Of a DNA stretch of 21,417 bases, positions 21,164 to 21,417 are shown one piece after another (the first letter of the stretch is position 1; each line of letters opens with the position of its first letter). A model generated the notes under the pieces. That model was not told the origin of the DNA. It ran no database searches and saw only the letters and a list, made by a program, of their open reading frames with translations. Position numbers and translations under genes: made by a program. This DNA is from a virus. The stretch lies in IMG/VR virus record IMGVR_UViG_3300032278_000138, positions 1 through 21,417 of that record; one strand, given 5' to 3'.

Positions 21164-21417
21164 ATCCAGCTAGGCGTTGTTGGTTTACGTGGCCAGATAG
21201 CGAAATTATTTACAGCCGGCACACTGCTGCCTAGTCGTATGCCGTGACAAGTTGCAGTTTTGTAGGCTGACGCCAAGCCGTAGGTCAGCCTGTTTCCGCC
21301 ATCGACAAAAAACGTAATGTCATCGTCGTCAGCGACCGCCAACAATGTCATGGCACCCGAGGCGATTCCAGGTGCGCCACTCGCGCGAGTCGTGGCTGTT
21401 CCAGACAAGTATTCGCG
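21160..21417 (-). CDS. Tail fibre-like protein, C-terminal part of the join-spanning gene
   Basis: This is the continuation of the gene that starts at 1108. Only 21160-21290 is unique; the rest repeats the window start. It encodes about the last 43 residues, ending in TTPSWM before a TGA at 21160-21162. The frame matches that of the left-hand part: 1108 and 118, the circular equivalent of 21408, differ by 990, a multiple of three. A TTG codon at 21408 could be mistaken for a start and give an 82 aa protein, but the frame is open well upstream, so that is an artefact of cutting the circle. The next gene starts at a GTG overlapping this stop. Confidence 0.8.
   Translation of the reverse strand, partial: REYLSGTATTRASGAPGIASGAMTLLAVADDDDITFFVDGGNRLTYGLASAYKTATCHGIRLGSSVPAVNNFAIWPRKPTTPSWM
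21291..21417. repeat. Terminal direct repeat, right copy (circular overlap)
   Basis: This is an exact copy of positions 1-127. It should be removed when the genome is circularised. The coding sequence that ends at 21160 enters through this segment. Confidence 0.95.

Noticed and set aside
1-21417. tRNA genes, rRNA or CRISPR arrays
   Set aside because: I saw no cloverleaf-like tRNA, rRNA signature or spaced repeat by eye. A tRNAscan run would be needed to exclude a divergent tRNA.

Overview
The window is a complete, circular, small tailed-phage genome. Its last 127 bases (21291-21417) repeat its first 127 exactly, so the unit is about 21,290 bp. A tail-fibre-like gene reads in frame, without a stop, across the join (1108 down to 1, then 21290 down to 21160), which independently supports circularity. 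All genes but one lie on the minus strand. The head and tail proteins are of the HK97/lambda siphovirus type. No host gene is present. The host is unknown; GC-rich coding, a short Arg-rich secreted protein and Cys-rich motifs are compatible with an environmental bacterium such as a planctomycete, but this is a weak inference.

Layout in the direction of transcription (right to left on the given strand). From the join leftward: fibre end, three small proteins (85, 68 and 86 aa), HNH nuclease (20061-20420), large terminase (18312-20006), portal, prohead protease, major capsid protein, head-tail connector, head closure, gp10-like and gp17-like tail completion proteins, an unidentified 145 aa protein, major tail protein, a 111 aa tail protein, two tail-assembly-chaperone reading frames joined by a canonical -1 slippery site (11644-11650), a short tape measure (503 aa) and four tail-tip or fibre candidates (7377-9810). 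A lone plus-strand holin-like gene (7078-7380) converges on this module, with the two stop codons overlapping at CTAG.

The remaining arc (1109-6945, minus) holds a tyrosine integrase, a degenerate paralogue of the gene after the tape measure, a run of small unidentified genes including a 41 aa one, an HTH protein that may be the replication initiator, two exported proteins, and a metzincin protease with a matrixin-type cysteine switch (1109-2059). No repressor, polymerase, helicase, small terminase or conventional peptidoglycan hydrolase was recognised. The protease and the holin-like protein are therefore the best lysis candidates.

Most notable are the matrixin-like protease, the frameshift site, and two RNA-level control candidates. 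One is a leader (4114-4180) in which an 18-bp hairpin presents a loop perfectly complementary to the next gene's ribosome-binding site. The other is a 7-bp hairpin that buries the integrase ribosome-binding site.
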